From contig CAJUJI010000090.1 of assembly GCA_910586875.1 (NCBI GenBank), forward strand, positions 1 through 11,784: DNA of 11,784 bases, in the 5' to 3' direction. How positions within the stretch are numbered: position 1 is the stretch's first letter; every line of letters begins with the position of its first letter. The DNA is from an uncultured Anaerotruncus sp. GTDB taxonomy: Bacteria > Bacillota > Clostridia > Oscillospirales > Ruminococcaceae. The translations under genes and the position numbers were made by a program. The notes under the pieces were generated by a model. That model saw nothing but the letters and a program-made list of their open reading frames with translations. It had not been told where the DNA came from and ran no database searches. Shown here piece by piece: positions 1-5,739 of the stretch.

Positions 1-8
1 GTGCGGAA

Positions 9-25
9 AATATGCAAAGCATATT
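9..25. repeat. Perfect 7-bp inverted repeat, 3-nt spacer
   Basis: The sequence reads AATATGC-AAA-GCATATT, a perfect dyad with 7-bp arms. It lies 6 nt downstream of the TATAAT of the candidate leftward promoter, so it would span roughly the transcription start and the first transcribed bases. That is a usual place for a repressor operator. The arms are AT-rich and no U-run follows, so it is a poor intrinsic terminator. An operator role is inference; no repressor gene is visible in the window. Confidence 0.4.
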
Positions 26-31
26 ATGTTT

Positions 32-59
32 ATTATAGCATAAATTTTCGAATATACAA
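32..59 (-). promoter_or_regulatory. Candidate extended -10 promoter reading left out of the window
   Basis: On the minus strand the sequence has TTGTAT, a 16-nt spacer and TATAAT, with a TGC immediately before TATAAT. This is a consensus extended -10 (TGnTATAAT). The -35 matches TTGACA only in its first three bases, which an extended -10 can compensate. It lies after the spoIIIA terminator, so it would start a new transcription unit whose gene is outside the window. The surrounding AT-richness raises the chance of a fortuitous match. Confidence 0.45.
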
Positions 60-73
60 CCATATATACAAAC

Positions 74-101
74 AAAAAGCCCGCTTTTTGGCAGGCTTTT
101 T
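74..101 (-). terminator. Intrinsic terminator of the spoIIIA operon
   Basis: In the minus-strand transcript an 11-bp stem (AAAAAGCCUGC pairing with GCGGGCUUUUU, including one U-G pair) closes a 6-nt loop, CAAAAA. The stem's own 3' U-run is followed by more T-rich sequence. It begins 14 nt after the spoIIIAH stop codon. The plus strand also shows a T-run after the hairpin, so the element may work in both directions. Confidence 0.85.
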
Positions 102-115
102 GTAAACTTTTTTTG

Positions 116-661
116 TCAGTTGATCTCTACGATTGAAATATTTTCCACAGGGACACTTGTTTCTTTCAAAATGATGTCCTTCATCTGCGCTACCTGGTCT
201 GCTTGCAGTCCATCTGTTTTTACTACAACATCTACCCCTTCGGTATCACAGTAGACCATGCAGTCTTTAAACCCTTTTGCCTTGATCAGATTTTCAATTT
301 TCCCCTCGGTCTCAATCGACTGGGCAACCTCGCTTGCTTTCAGCGCCATCTCTGCTTTGATATTGGCGTCTACATCCGCGTCCGCCATCATATTTTTCAG
401 TGTTTCTACCGCCTCATCACGGGAACGCTGGCGGGTCACCTTTGCTTCTGCAAAATACGCCTCTCCATCTACGCTGTCTACAGTGGGGTCGTTTGCATCC
501 ACCAATTTTGCATCCCCATAATTTTTATCCTGCTCCACTGTGGATGTGGTGGTTAACAGGTTATCGGTTTGCGCAAATTGATAGTTGACATACACCGCCA
601 ATCCCAGTCCCACCACCAGGGACGCCAAAATAATCTGTTTCTTTCCAATAATCATATTCAT
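116..661 (-). CDS. spoIIIAH: Stage III sporulation protein AH (SpoIIIAH)
   Basis: A 181-residue single-pass membrane protein of the mother cell. In the known family, its extracellular domain reaches across the intermembrane space and binds forespore SpoIIQ, forming the channel that keeps the forespore alive and sigma-G active after engulfment. One N-terminal membrane segment lies at about residues 8-27. A charged linker follows, with a helical stretch at about 76-125, and then a ring-building (YscJ/FliF-like) domain at about 110-181, ending in the typical pattern of a predicted beta strand with VENISIVEI. It is shorter than the B. subtilis protein (about 218 residues), mostly in the linker. 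A GAGGAGG ribosome binding site 8 nt upstream supports the ATG at 661; a second ATG two codons in is possible. It is the last gene of the operon, 17 nt after spoIIIAG. Two cysteines (134 and 138) lie in the ring domain. Confidence 0.92.
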   Translation of the reverse strand: MNMIIGKKQIILASLVVGLGLAVYVNYQFAQTDNLLTTTSTVEQDKNYGDAKLVDANDPTVDSVDGEAYFAEAKVTRQRSRDEAVETLKNMMADADVDANIKAEMALKASEVAQSIETEGKIENLIKAKGFKDCMVYCDTEGVDVVVKTDGLQADQVAQMKDIILKETSVPVENISIVEIN

Positions 662-678
662 ACAGGTTTCCTCCTCAT

Positions 679-1242
679 TTATTGACAGATTTTTGTTACA
701 CAGACCTTGTGATATGGGATGCCCAGTGCGGTGGTAACCACCTGTGTTACCCGTTCCTGCACAATCGCGCTGCCAGCCCCTTCGCAGACTACTACAACCC
801 CCTTTATGGTTGGCTGCCGCCGCGTTTTTAGCAGCGCCTCCTTTTTGCCGCTGCCTGCATCCAGCAGGATATACTTTTGCGCATTGTTCTGCTGCTGGGT
901 CAGCCGGCGGGCCTGCTCCCCCTCATAGCTGCTGGTTTCATTCACATTCTGGGACTGTTCCACTGCATATACATATTCCACACCATTTTCAGTGGTCACC
1001 ATCACTTCACATTTCCCGACTCCATCCACCTTTCCCACCAGATCGGTCAGCCGTTGCTCCATCTGAGCGGCATACGCCTCCGGTGTTTGTTCTGGCGTGC
1101 CCATCGGCGGATTGGTTTTGGCCTGCGGCGGAAATACGGACGACACCAGAATCAGCGCCATGCCCGCTATCCCGACGAAAAGAAGCAGCCTGCTCCTCTG
1201 GCCCTTGCACAGTTCAGCAAGCTTTTGATACAGCTCATTCAT
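679..1242 (-). CDS. spoIIIAG: Stage III sporulation protein AG (SpoIIIAG)
   Basis: A 187-residue ring-forming component of the SpoIIIA-SpoIIQ channel. In B. subtilis this protein forms a large oligomeric ring in the intermembrane space. A membrane segment lies at about residues 18-37, then a Pro/Thr-rich linker. The ring-building domain begins at about 60-95 with the family signature KVDGVGKCEVMV and ENGVEYVYA, is interrupted by a polar Gln/Asn-rich insertion at about 96-125, and resumes with PTIKGVVVVCEGAG and ALGIPYHKVCVTK. The frame stays open for 49 codons further upstream, but that part overlaps spoIIIAF and is unlike the family. The ATG at 1242 has an AAGGAG site 7 nt upstream and starts 4 nt after the spoIIIAF stop, so it is chosen. 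It is shorter than the B. subtilis protein (about 229 residues). Confidence 0.93.
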   Translation of the reverse strand: MNELYQKLAELCKGQRSRLLLFVGIAGMALILVSSVFPPQAKTNPPMGTPEQTPEAYAAQMEQRLTDLVGKVDGVGKCEVMVTTENGVEYVYAVEQSQNVNETSSYEGEQARRLTQQQNNAQKYILLDAGSGKKEALLKTRRQPTIKGVVVVCEGAGSAIVQERVTQVVTTALGIPYHKVCVTKICQ

Positions 1243-1246
1243 GTAG

Positions 1247-1732
1247 TCACTCCTTTTTGTAGGCGAGCAGCACATCGACCCCCAGACTTTGTTGCAGTGC
1301 TGCTCTAATCTCCTGATGGCGCGGGAGGTATCGGCTGTCAAGCTCCACCTCGCACTCACTAATAGATATGCTGTCCGTGTCATCTTCATGAATCGTTATA
1401 TAAATTTTTTCATATTCGACCCCCAGCGTTTCCAATATTTCTGCTGCTGTCAGTCGAACATGCTCGGTTGCAATCCGTCCGCTCTGTTCTTCTACCGCTG
1501 AGCGAAGCTGCTGGGCACGCTGCTCGGTCTGGCGTTGTAAATCTTCACGGGGAGCGCTATCCAATGAAATAGGTGCAAGCGCTACCGGCGAAAGCAAACA
1601 GCAAAGAAAAAAAATGCTGGCGGTCATCCGAAACATCTTTTGTAGGTTGGATTTTGGCAGTACCATCTGTGCGACCCCGCAGGCGGTCGCTGCTGCACAT
1701 AGTCCAAAGGCCCATTGCCGGATTCCGTCCAT
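1247..1732 (-). CDS. spoIIIAF: Stage III sporulation protein AF (SpoIIIAF)
   Basis: A 161-residue membrane protein of the mother-cell channel complex. Two membrane segments near the N-terminus (about residues 6-25 and 33-54) form a hairpin. A charged, probably helical segment (about 62-100) and a small alpha/beta ring-building-like domain (about 100-158) follow, ending in GVDVLLAYKKE. Family knowledge places this domain in the intermembrane space with those of AG and AH. The ATG at 1732 follows AAGGGTGGG at 6 nt. There is a 26-nt gap from spoIIIAE, one of the larger spaces inside the operon, and the next gene follows after 4 nt. Length is close to that of known SpoIIIAF proteins. Confidence 0.92.
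   Translation of the reverse strand: MDGIRQWAFGLCAAATACGVAQMVLPKSNLQKMFRMTASIFFLCCLLSPVALAPISLDSAPREDLQRQTEQRAQQLRSAVEEQSGRIATEHVRLTAAEILETLGVEYEKIYITIHEDDTDSISISECEVELDSRYLPRHQEIRAALQQSLGVDVLLAYKKE
1250..1255 (-). promoter_or_regulatory. spoIIIAG ribosome binding site inside the spoIIIAF 3' end
   Basis: The minus strand reads AAGGAG 7 nt before the ATG at 1242, just ahead of the spoIIIAF stop. It decides the spoIIIAG start against the 49-codon upstream open frame. Confidence 0.75.
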
Positions 1733-1758
1733 GTCAATCCCACCCTTTTAAAATTTTC

Positions 1759-2892
1759 TCATACACCGGTCGACACAATGAGAATCAGTGAGGTGGAAAT
1801 TACCACCAACAGTGCAAAGCACAAAATAATAGAAAGCAAAATTCCCAGGGTGGTTCCGGTACTTTTCAGAATATCCGCGACCTGCTTAACCTCCAGCATT
1901 TCGCTGACCGCCGCTGACAGATTGACCGCAAGGTACCAGGTAGCGGTCTGCAAAAAGACTGGTAAAAAGGTGGCAGCGGACACCAGAACTCCAAATGCGC
2001 CCACTGCTGTTTTGAGCAGCTTTAAATATCCCTGTGTTGCAACAAACGCATCCGAGAGTGCGCTGCCCACCACTGGTACAAAGCTGCCAATCAGAAATTT
2101 TGCGGTTTTCGCGGCAACCGTATCGCTGCTGGATGCAACCATTGTCTGGACCGAAAGCAGTCCCACAAATAGGGTCAATAACAACCCCAACGTCCAGCTC
2201 ACCCCCGACTTGATCGCCTTTGCAATCGGCAGGATTTGCAGATTGGGTGATAGACTTCCGGTGATGCAAAGGGCCAGATAGATTCCCAACAGCGGTACCA
2301 GGATGTTGGAAACCACCTGTGAAACCACCTGACAGGCGGCAAACAGAAACATTGTATAGGTGGATGCGGTTACAGGATGGCCACTCACTGTGATTACCGA
2401 TGAAAAGACCGGAATAAACGAGGTGATAAAGGTTGCGCATTCCTGAATGGAACGGGCGGTCGATTGAATGCAGTCCAGCATAGGGGAAGCGACCGCTGCC
2501 GCAATGCAAACTACCGCTACCGCCGAAAAAACGCTTGACAAGGCTCCATCCCAGAGCGCAGTTTTCAGGCTGTCGAGTGTGGCACAAAGCAGAATAGTCC
2601 CTAAAATCGCCCCAAACATCACCAACGGTTGGCGCATCCGCGTACTTACCATCTGGCAAATTTGCCGGAAAAATTCCTCTGGCGAGAGTGACAGCATCGC
2701 CTGATAATCAATGCCACGAATTCCTGTATCCTCCAGCAGTGTTTTTGCGTCCTGCGGCATCGTGTCCTCCAGCTCATCCGCACCGATCGCGTCCAACTGC
2801 TGCTGATAATCCCATTCCGGCTCCAACGCATTCACCTGCAAAGGAACCAGACACAGCAGCAAAAGCAAAAGCAGGCTGCAAACCGGCTTCAT
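1759..2892 (-). CDS. spoIIIAE: Stage III sporulation protein AE (SpoIIIAE)
   Basis: A 377-residue polytopic membrane protein, the largest integral component encoded by the operon. It begins with a clear signal-peptide-like hydrophobic segment (residues 4-22, possible cleavage after VNA). A soluble acidic region (about 24-85) contains the LSLSPEEFF patch. Several membrane segments follow, at about 88-105, 118-137, 153-170, 180-212, 232-253, 264-283, 298-318 and 348-374. Family knowledge makes it a likely membrane part of the secretion-like channel; its exact job is not established. Its ATG overlaps the TGA of spoIIIAD (ATGA), which suggests translational coupling, and a GAGGGGG site lies about 8 nt upstream. 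No abnormality was seen. Confidence 0.94.
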   Translation of the reverse strand: MKPVCSLLLLLLLCLVPLQVNALEPEWDYQQQLDAIGADELEDTMPQDAKTLLEDTGIRGIDYQAMLSLSPEEFFRQICQMVSTRMRQPLVMFGAILGTILLCATLDSLKTALWDGALSSVFSAVAVVCIAAAVASPMLDCIQSTARSIQECATFITSFIPVFSSVITVSGHPVTASTYTMFLFAACQVVSQVVSNILVPLLGIYLALCITGSLSPNLQILPIAKAIKSGVSWTLGLLLTLFVGLLSVQTMVASSSDTVAAKTAKFLIGSFVPVVGSALSDAFVATQGYLKLLKTAVGAFGVLVSAATFLPVFLQTATWYLAVNLSAAVSEMLEVKQVADILKSTGTTLGILLSIILCFALLVVISTSLILIVSTGV

Positions 2893-3275
2893 TCCATCAG
2901 CCCCCTCACAATTTCCAGCACCTGCTGGAACAGCGGCAGACTAACAAGCAACACCGCGAGCTTTCCGGCAGTTTCCACCTTTGCAGCAATCGCAGTTTCT
3001 CCCATATCCCGACAGCTATCACAGGCAATTTGGGTGATAAAACAAATTCCCAGTGATTTAAATAAGATCTGTACATATTCTGCACTTGCGCCGGTGGCGG
3101 TAAAAAGCGACTGCATCCATTCAAACAGCGGAGCAGCGGCTGAAATGAGCATCCCGATTATCAAAACACCGACCGCAAGCGATAGGAACATCGAATATTC
3201 GGGATTCTTATTTTTGAGCAGTACCGAAAAAGCAGCAGCAATTACAGCCAGTCCGGTTATGGTGATCATGTCCAT
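2889..3275 (-). CDS. spoIIIAD: Stage III sporulation protein AD (SpoIIIAD)
   Basis: A 128-residue membrane protein with hydrophobic segments at about residues 4-20, 28-50, 65-84 and 102-125, and a conserved-looking KSLGICFITQIACDSCRDMG block followed by AIAAKVETAGK. The resemblance to B. subtilis SpoIIIAD in this block is strong. The start is uncertain. A TTG at 3290 would add five residues, and an ATG at 3269 would remove two. The ATG at 3275 is preferred because it begins 1 nt after the spoIIIAC stop and matches the family N-terminus, but no good ribosome binding site precedes it. Translation is therefore probably coupled to spoIIIAC. The 3' end overlaps the spoIIIAE start by 4 nt. Confidence 0.9.
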   Translation of the reverse strand: MDMITITGLAVIAAAFSVLLKNKNPEYSMFLSLAVGVLIIGMLISAAAPLFEWMQSLFTATGASAEYVQILFKSLGICFITQIACDSCRDMGETAIAAKVETAGKLAVLLVSLPLFQQVLEIVRGLME

Positions 3276-3276
3276 C

Positions 3277-3474
3277 TCAATAAAGCCCAAATACGCTCTT
3301 TACCGTTTCAAACAGCGTATTGATCTGCACAATAATCATCATCAGCACAACAATCAGCCCCGCTAATGTGGTCATCATCGCCTGTTCTTCCCTGCCTGAA
3401 CGGATCAGCACCTGGTTGAGCACCGCTACAATAATTCCGATTGCTGCGATTTTGAAGATCAAATCCACATCCAT
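3277..3474 (-). CDS. spoIIIAC: Stage III sporulation protein AC (SpoIIIAC)
   Basis: A small 65-residue membrane protein made of two membrane helices (about residues 6-24 and 33-55) joined by a short charged turn, RSGREEQ. SpoIIIAC proteins are about 65-68 residues, so it is full length. It is thought to work with SpoIIIAD in the membrane part of the channel; this is family knowledge, not seen here. The ATG at 3474 has a GAGGGG site 9 nt upstream and lies 30 nt after the spoIIIAB stop. The next gene starts 1 nt after its own stop. Confidence 0.93.
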   Translation of the reverse strand: MDVDLIFKIAAIGIIVAVLNQVLIRSGREEQAMMTTLAGLIVVLMMIIVQINTLFETVKSVFGLY

Positions 3475-3504
3475 TGTTTTCTTCCCCTCTTTTCTGCCGT
3501 CCGC

Positions 3505-4020
3505 TCAAACAAACAGGATAATCAAAAACGCGCCGGACAGCACCCCCATCGTCCGGTACAGCTTGGAATAGTGGTTGCATCGCTCCCGCGCACCATCCAA
3601 TTGCAACTGTAGTTGTGCGCGCACCGCCGCAGTCTGGGCAAGCTGCTGCTCAAGGTTGTATTGCCCCAATGTATCCGCCAGCGATTGCAGTAGGTCGATA
3701 TCATCATCGGACAGCGCTCCATGTTGCTCGCCAACAGCGCGCTTCCACGCGCGGGGAAACGGGATTCCCTGCCTACACATCGATGCACAGGCAGGCAGAT
3801 AAACAGCCGCCGCGAATAGCTCCCGTTTTTCCATCCGCTCGATCGCTTCATTGGGCGGGGAGAGCGTGCAGGAAATTTCATTTTCCAGCGCTGTGACCAC
3901 CGCCAGCGCGGTTTCCAGTTCTTCCACACGTTTTGAAAGCGCACGCGCCATTGTCATTCCAATAGAGACAGTGCACCACATCAGCAGAGCCATTCCGCCA
4001 ATACGAACCAGTGTCATCAT
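3505..4020 (-). CDS. spoIIIAB: Stage III sporulation protein AB (SpoIIIAB)
   Basis: A 171-residue protein, the same length as the B. subtilis protein. It has a hydrophobic N-terminal segment (about residues 5-24) and a C-terminal one (about 157-171). Between them lies an all-helical soluble domain with the family pattern RVEELETALAVVTALENEIS, which in other members resembles a type II secretion GspF-like module. This supports the view that the SpoIIIA apparatus is related to secretion machines. The ATG overlaps the spoIIIAA stop (ATGA) with a GGGGA site 6 nt upstream. A second ATG directly follows, so the protein could start one residue later. Confidence 0.94.
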   Translation of the reverse strand: MMTLVRIGGMALLMWCTVSIGMTMARALSKRVEELETALAVVTALENEISCTLSPPNEAIERMEKRELFAAAVYLPACASMCRQGIPFPRAWKRAVGEQHGALSDDDIDLLQSLADTLGQYNLEQQLAQTAAVRAQLQLQLDGARERCNHYSKLYRTMGVLSGAFLIILFV

Positions 4021-4964
4021 GTGATTTCCCCTACCTTTCTAATTTCGCTGACCTGTGCGGGCTTTTCTGCACCGCAAAGCAACACGAGATATGTAAATGC
4101 GCCGGTCTCTAGCAGCATTTGGACCTGTGGCTTGCGCGTGAGTTCTGCAAAGCTTGATGCGTGAATCGAGGTTACCACCGCAACACCGCTGTTTGCCGCC
4201 AACGCGACCGACTCCACCTCCTGGGGCGTACAAATTTCGTCGCAGAAAAGCACCTGGGGTGACAGATAGCGCACCGCAATTTGGAGCCCCTTCGCTTTTG
4301 GATAGCCTGCAAGCAGGTCACAACATGGCCCCAGGTCATTTTGAATGTTTCCGCCTGCTGCGCCTCCGATTTCGCCGCTCTCGTCCACAACACACACCTT
4401 GCGATAAGCTCCATCCACCCCAGAGGACAGCTGACGGGCAAGGTCGCGCAGGATGGTCGTTTTACCGCTGGCTGGCGCACCGGCCAGCAATACCCCACAA
4501 AGCCTGTCCGCAAAACACTTTGCAAGAATCTGGTCTGCTGCACCATAGACTTCACGGGCAATCCGCAAATTTAAAGAGGTCACGTCCCGTATCGCGCTGA
4601 CCCTGCCGTTTTCCAGAACCGCTGATGCTGCGACACCTGCCCTGTGGCCGCCGCGTACCGCAAGGTATCCCTCGGTCATCTCCCGCTGGTGGGTATGCAC
4701 CGACCAGCCGGACAGTGCAATGAGGTTGTCCTGCAAATCTCGGCGGCTTATCAGAAATTCCAGCTTGTTTGGCTGATTGCTGACATTGCCGCGCTCGTCC
4801 ACAAACAGCACCCGCGCGCCGCAATATAAACTCAGCGGTTGGTCCACCCGCAGCCGGATTTCGGTGGCACTTGCCTTGACCGCCTGTGGGACCCGCTCCA
4901 ATATCCGCTGCACCCGTTCGCTAAGCATTGAAATTGCCTGTGTATACTTCTCGTCCTCTTTCAT
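4017..4964 (-). CDS. spoIIIAA: Stage III sporulation protein AA (SpoIIIAA), secretion-type ATPase
   Basis: A 315-residue cytoplasmic ATPase of the mother cell, related to type II/IV secretion ATPases, that is thought to power or assemble the SpoIIIA-SpoIIQ channel. The N-terminal domain contains the ATEIRLRVDQPL strand (about 33-44) and TEGYLAVRGGHRAG (about 97-110). The ATPase core has a Walker A, GAPASGKTT (162-170), an acidic DESGEIG motif (194-200), LFCDEI (239-244), which is the likely Walker B, and a downstream SIHA motif (266-269). All expected catalytic motifs are present. It is the first gene of the operon. An AAAGGA site lies 9 nt before the ATG. Its stop overlaps spoIIIAB by 4 nt. 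As family knowledge, spoIIIA transcription depends on sigma-E. Confidence 0.95.
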   Translation of the reverse strand: MKEDEKYTQAISMLSERVQRILERVPQAVKASATEIRLRVDQPLSLYCGARVLFVDERGNVSNQPNKLEFLISRRDLQDNLIALSGWSVHTHQREMTEGYLAVRGGHRAGVAASAVLENGRVSAIRDVTSLNLRIAREVYGAADQILAKCFADRLCGVLLAGAPASGKTTILRDLARQLSSGVDGAYRKVCVVDESGEIGGAAGGNIQNDLGPCCDLLAGYPKAKGLQIAVRYLSPQVLFCDEICTPQEVESVALAANSGVAVVTSIHASSFAELTRKPQVQMLLETGAFTYLVLLCGAEKPAQVSEIRKVGEIT

Positions 4965-4995
4965 TTACTCACATCCTTTGCGTTTCTCTTTGTCA

Positions 4996-5003
4996 TTTAT
5001 ATG
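4996..5003 (-). promoter_or_regulatory. Possible sigma-E -10 element of the spoIIIA operon
   Basis: The minus strand reads CATATAAA 31 nt before the spoIIIAA start. It matches the sigma-E -10 consensus CATACAAT at 6 of 8 positions. No clear sigma-E -35 is seen at the expected 14-16 nt upstream. A TAT lies only 10 nt away, and a TCTAAA lies 15 nt away. The location, between the his terminator and spoIIIAA, is right for the sigma-E promoter known for this operon in Bacillus. The element itself is only a guess. Confidence 0.3.
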
Positions 5004-5037
5004 GAGGAGTGCCATAGGTTTAGAACCAATTATAATA

Positions 5038-5072
5038 AAAAAGAAAAGCCCTCAATGAGGACTTTTCTTTTT
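5038..5072 (-). terminator. Intrinsic terminator of the his operon
   Basis: The minus-strand transcript can form a 16-bp hairpin: 11 A/U-rich pairs (AAAAAGAAAAG with CUUUUCUUUUU), one U-G pair, then CCUC with GAGG around a 3-nt loop, AUU. A UUUUUU run followed by AUUAUA ends it. It lies 13 nt after the hisE stop and should separate the his operon from spoIIIA transcription. The stem is symmetrical in A and T runs, so it could also act on plus-strand transcripts. Confidence 0.9.
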
Positions 5073-5085
5073 GGGTGGCATAAAA

Positions 5086-5412
5086 TTATGTGTTATGGTC
5101 GCTTTGGTGAAACTGTTTGAGATTTCCAATCTTCTGGCGCCGCGCTTCCAAGATGGTTTGGATATGTTCCAGCGGAATATCCTGCTGCGCCATTAGCACC
5201 AGCAGATGATACAATAAATCGCAGATTTCCTCTTCGGTCTCCTCGTTTTTTCCATTCTTGGCAGCGATGATTACCTCACTGCATTCCTCGCCGCATTTCT
5301 TTAGGATTTTATCCAGCCCCTCCTCAAACAGGTAGCAGGTATAGGACCCCTCCTGCGGATGGTCGCGGCGTTCAAGCACCACCTCATATAATCCCTTCAA
5401 GGTATCCGTCAT
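5086..5412 (-). CDS. hisE: Phosphoribosyl-ATP pyrophosphatase (HisE)
   Basis: A 108-residue cytoplasmic enzyme that hydrolyses phosphoribosyl-ATP to phosphoribosyl-AMP and pyrophosphate, the second step of histidine synthesis. It has the all-helical MazG-like fold signature: GSYTCYLFEEG (22-32), KKCGEECSEVIIAAK (38-52) and EEEICDLLYHLLVLM (60-74), whose acidic residues bind magnesium. It is full length for a stand-alone HisE. In many bacteria it is fused to HisI, but here the two genes are separate with a 4-nt ATGA overlap. The ATG at 5412 has a GGGAGG site 7 nt upstream, so the in-frame extension of five codons upstream is not used. It is the last gene of the operon. Confidence 0.95.
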   Translation of the reverse strand: MTDTLKGLYEVVLERRDHPQEGSYTCYLFEEGLDKILKKCGEECSEVIIAAKNGKNEETEEEICDLLYHLLVLMAQQDIPLEHIQTILEARRQKIGNLKQFHQSDHNT

Positions 5413-5735
5413 GTTGTTTCCTCCCAAATTTTTTTAAAGAAGCAGCTATGCGCTCCTGTGTGGCAGGCGTTTCCCGTCTGCACCACCGTTACCAGCAGTG
5501 TATCATCATCGCAGTCAGCGCGCAGGTCCACCACCTTTTGCAGATGACCGGAGGTTGCGCCCTTGTTCCAAAGCGTCTGGCGCGACCGGCTATAAAACCA
5601 AGTATACCCTGTTTCAAAGGTTTTCTGCAAACTTTCACGGTTCATATAAGCGAGCATCAAGACCTCTCCGCTTCCCTGCTCCTGCACAATCGCGGGGATC
5701 AGCTCCGCTTTTTGGAAATAGCGTTCCAAATCCAT
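5409..5735 (-). CDS. hisI: Phosphoribosyl-AMP cyclohydrolase (HisI)
   Basis: A 108-residue metalloenzyme that opens the adenine ring of phosphoribosyl-AMP, the third step of the pathway. The zinc/magnesium ligands are visible: DCDDD (74-78), then Cys91 in GNACHTG and Cys98 in AHSCF. The WFYSRSRQTLWNKGATSGH block (46-64) is typical of the family. There is no C-terminal HisE domain; that activity comes from the next gene. The start at 5735 is fixed by a perfect AGGAGGTG ribosome binding site 5 nt upstream, made from the last codons and stop of hisF. An upstream in-frame extension of 12 codons would overlap hisF and lacks such a site. Confidence 0.96.
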   Translation of the reverse strand: MDLERYFQKAELIPAIVQEQGSGEVLMLAYMNRESLQKTFETGYTWFYSRSRQTLWNKGATSGHLQKVVDLRADCDDDTLLVTVVQTGNACHTGAHSCFFKKIWEETT

Positions 5736-5739
5736 CCTG

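Larger units (their letters stand above)
1..73. other. AT-rich intergenic region downstream of spoIIIAH
   Basis: This stretch beyond the spoIIIA terminator has no convincing open reading frame on either strand. It is much richer in A and T than the coding regions. It contains a candidate minus-strand promoter (32-59) and an inverted repeat (9-25), described separately. It probably forms the 5' control region of a gene lying to the left of the window, which cannot be seen. Confidence 0.5.

Noticed and set aside
9..25. The dyad as a terminator for a plus-strand or minus-strand transcript.
   Set aside because: It has only 7 A/T-rich pairs with no U-run after it on either strand, so it would be a very weak terminator.
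744..1262. A 172-codon plus-strand open frame opposite spoIIIAG.
   Set aside because: It is fully antisense to a well-recognised gene, its translation is low-complexity Pro/Ser/Cys-rich, and no convincing start signal supports it.
1715..2281. A 188-codon plus-strand open frame opposite spoIIIAE.
   Set aside because: It is a shadow of the hydrophobic spoIIIAE frame, and its translation is Thr/Ala-rich with no supporting signals.
5029..5034. A perfect TATAAT on the minus strand, upstream of spoIIIAA, that could be a sigma-A -10.
   Set aside because: It lies in the AT tail of the his terminator, and the only -35-like hexamer (TTGAGG) is inside the hairpin at a 15-nt spacing. Most likely chance in AT-rich sequence.
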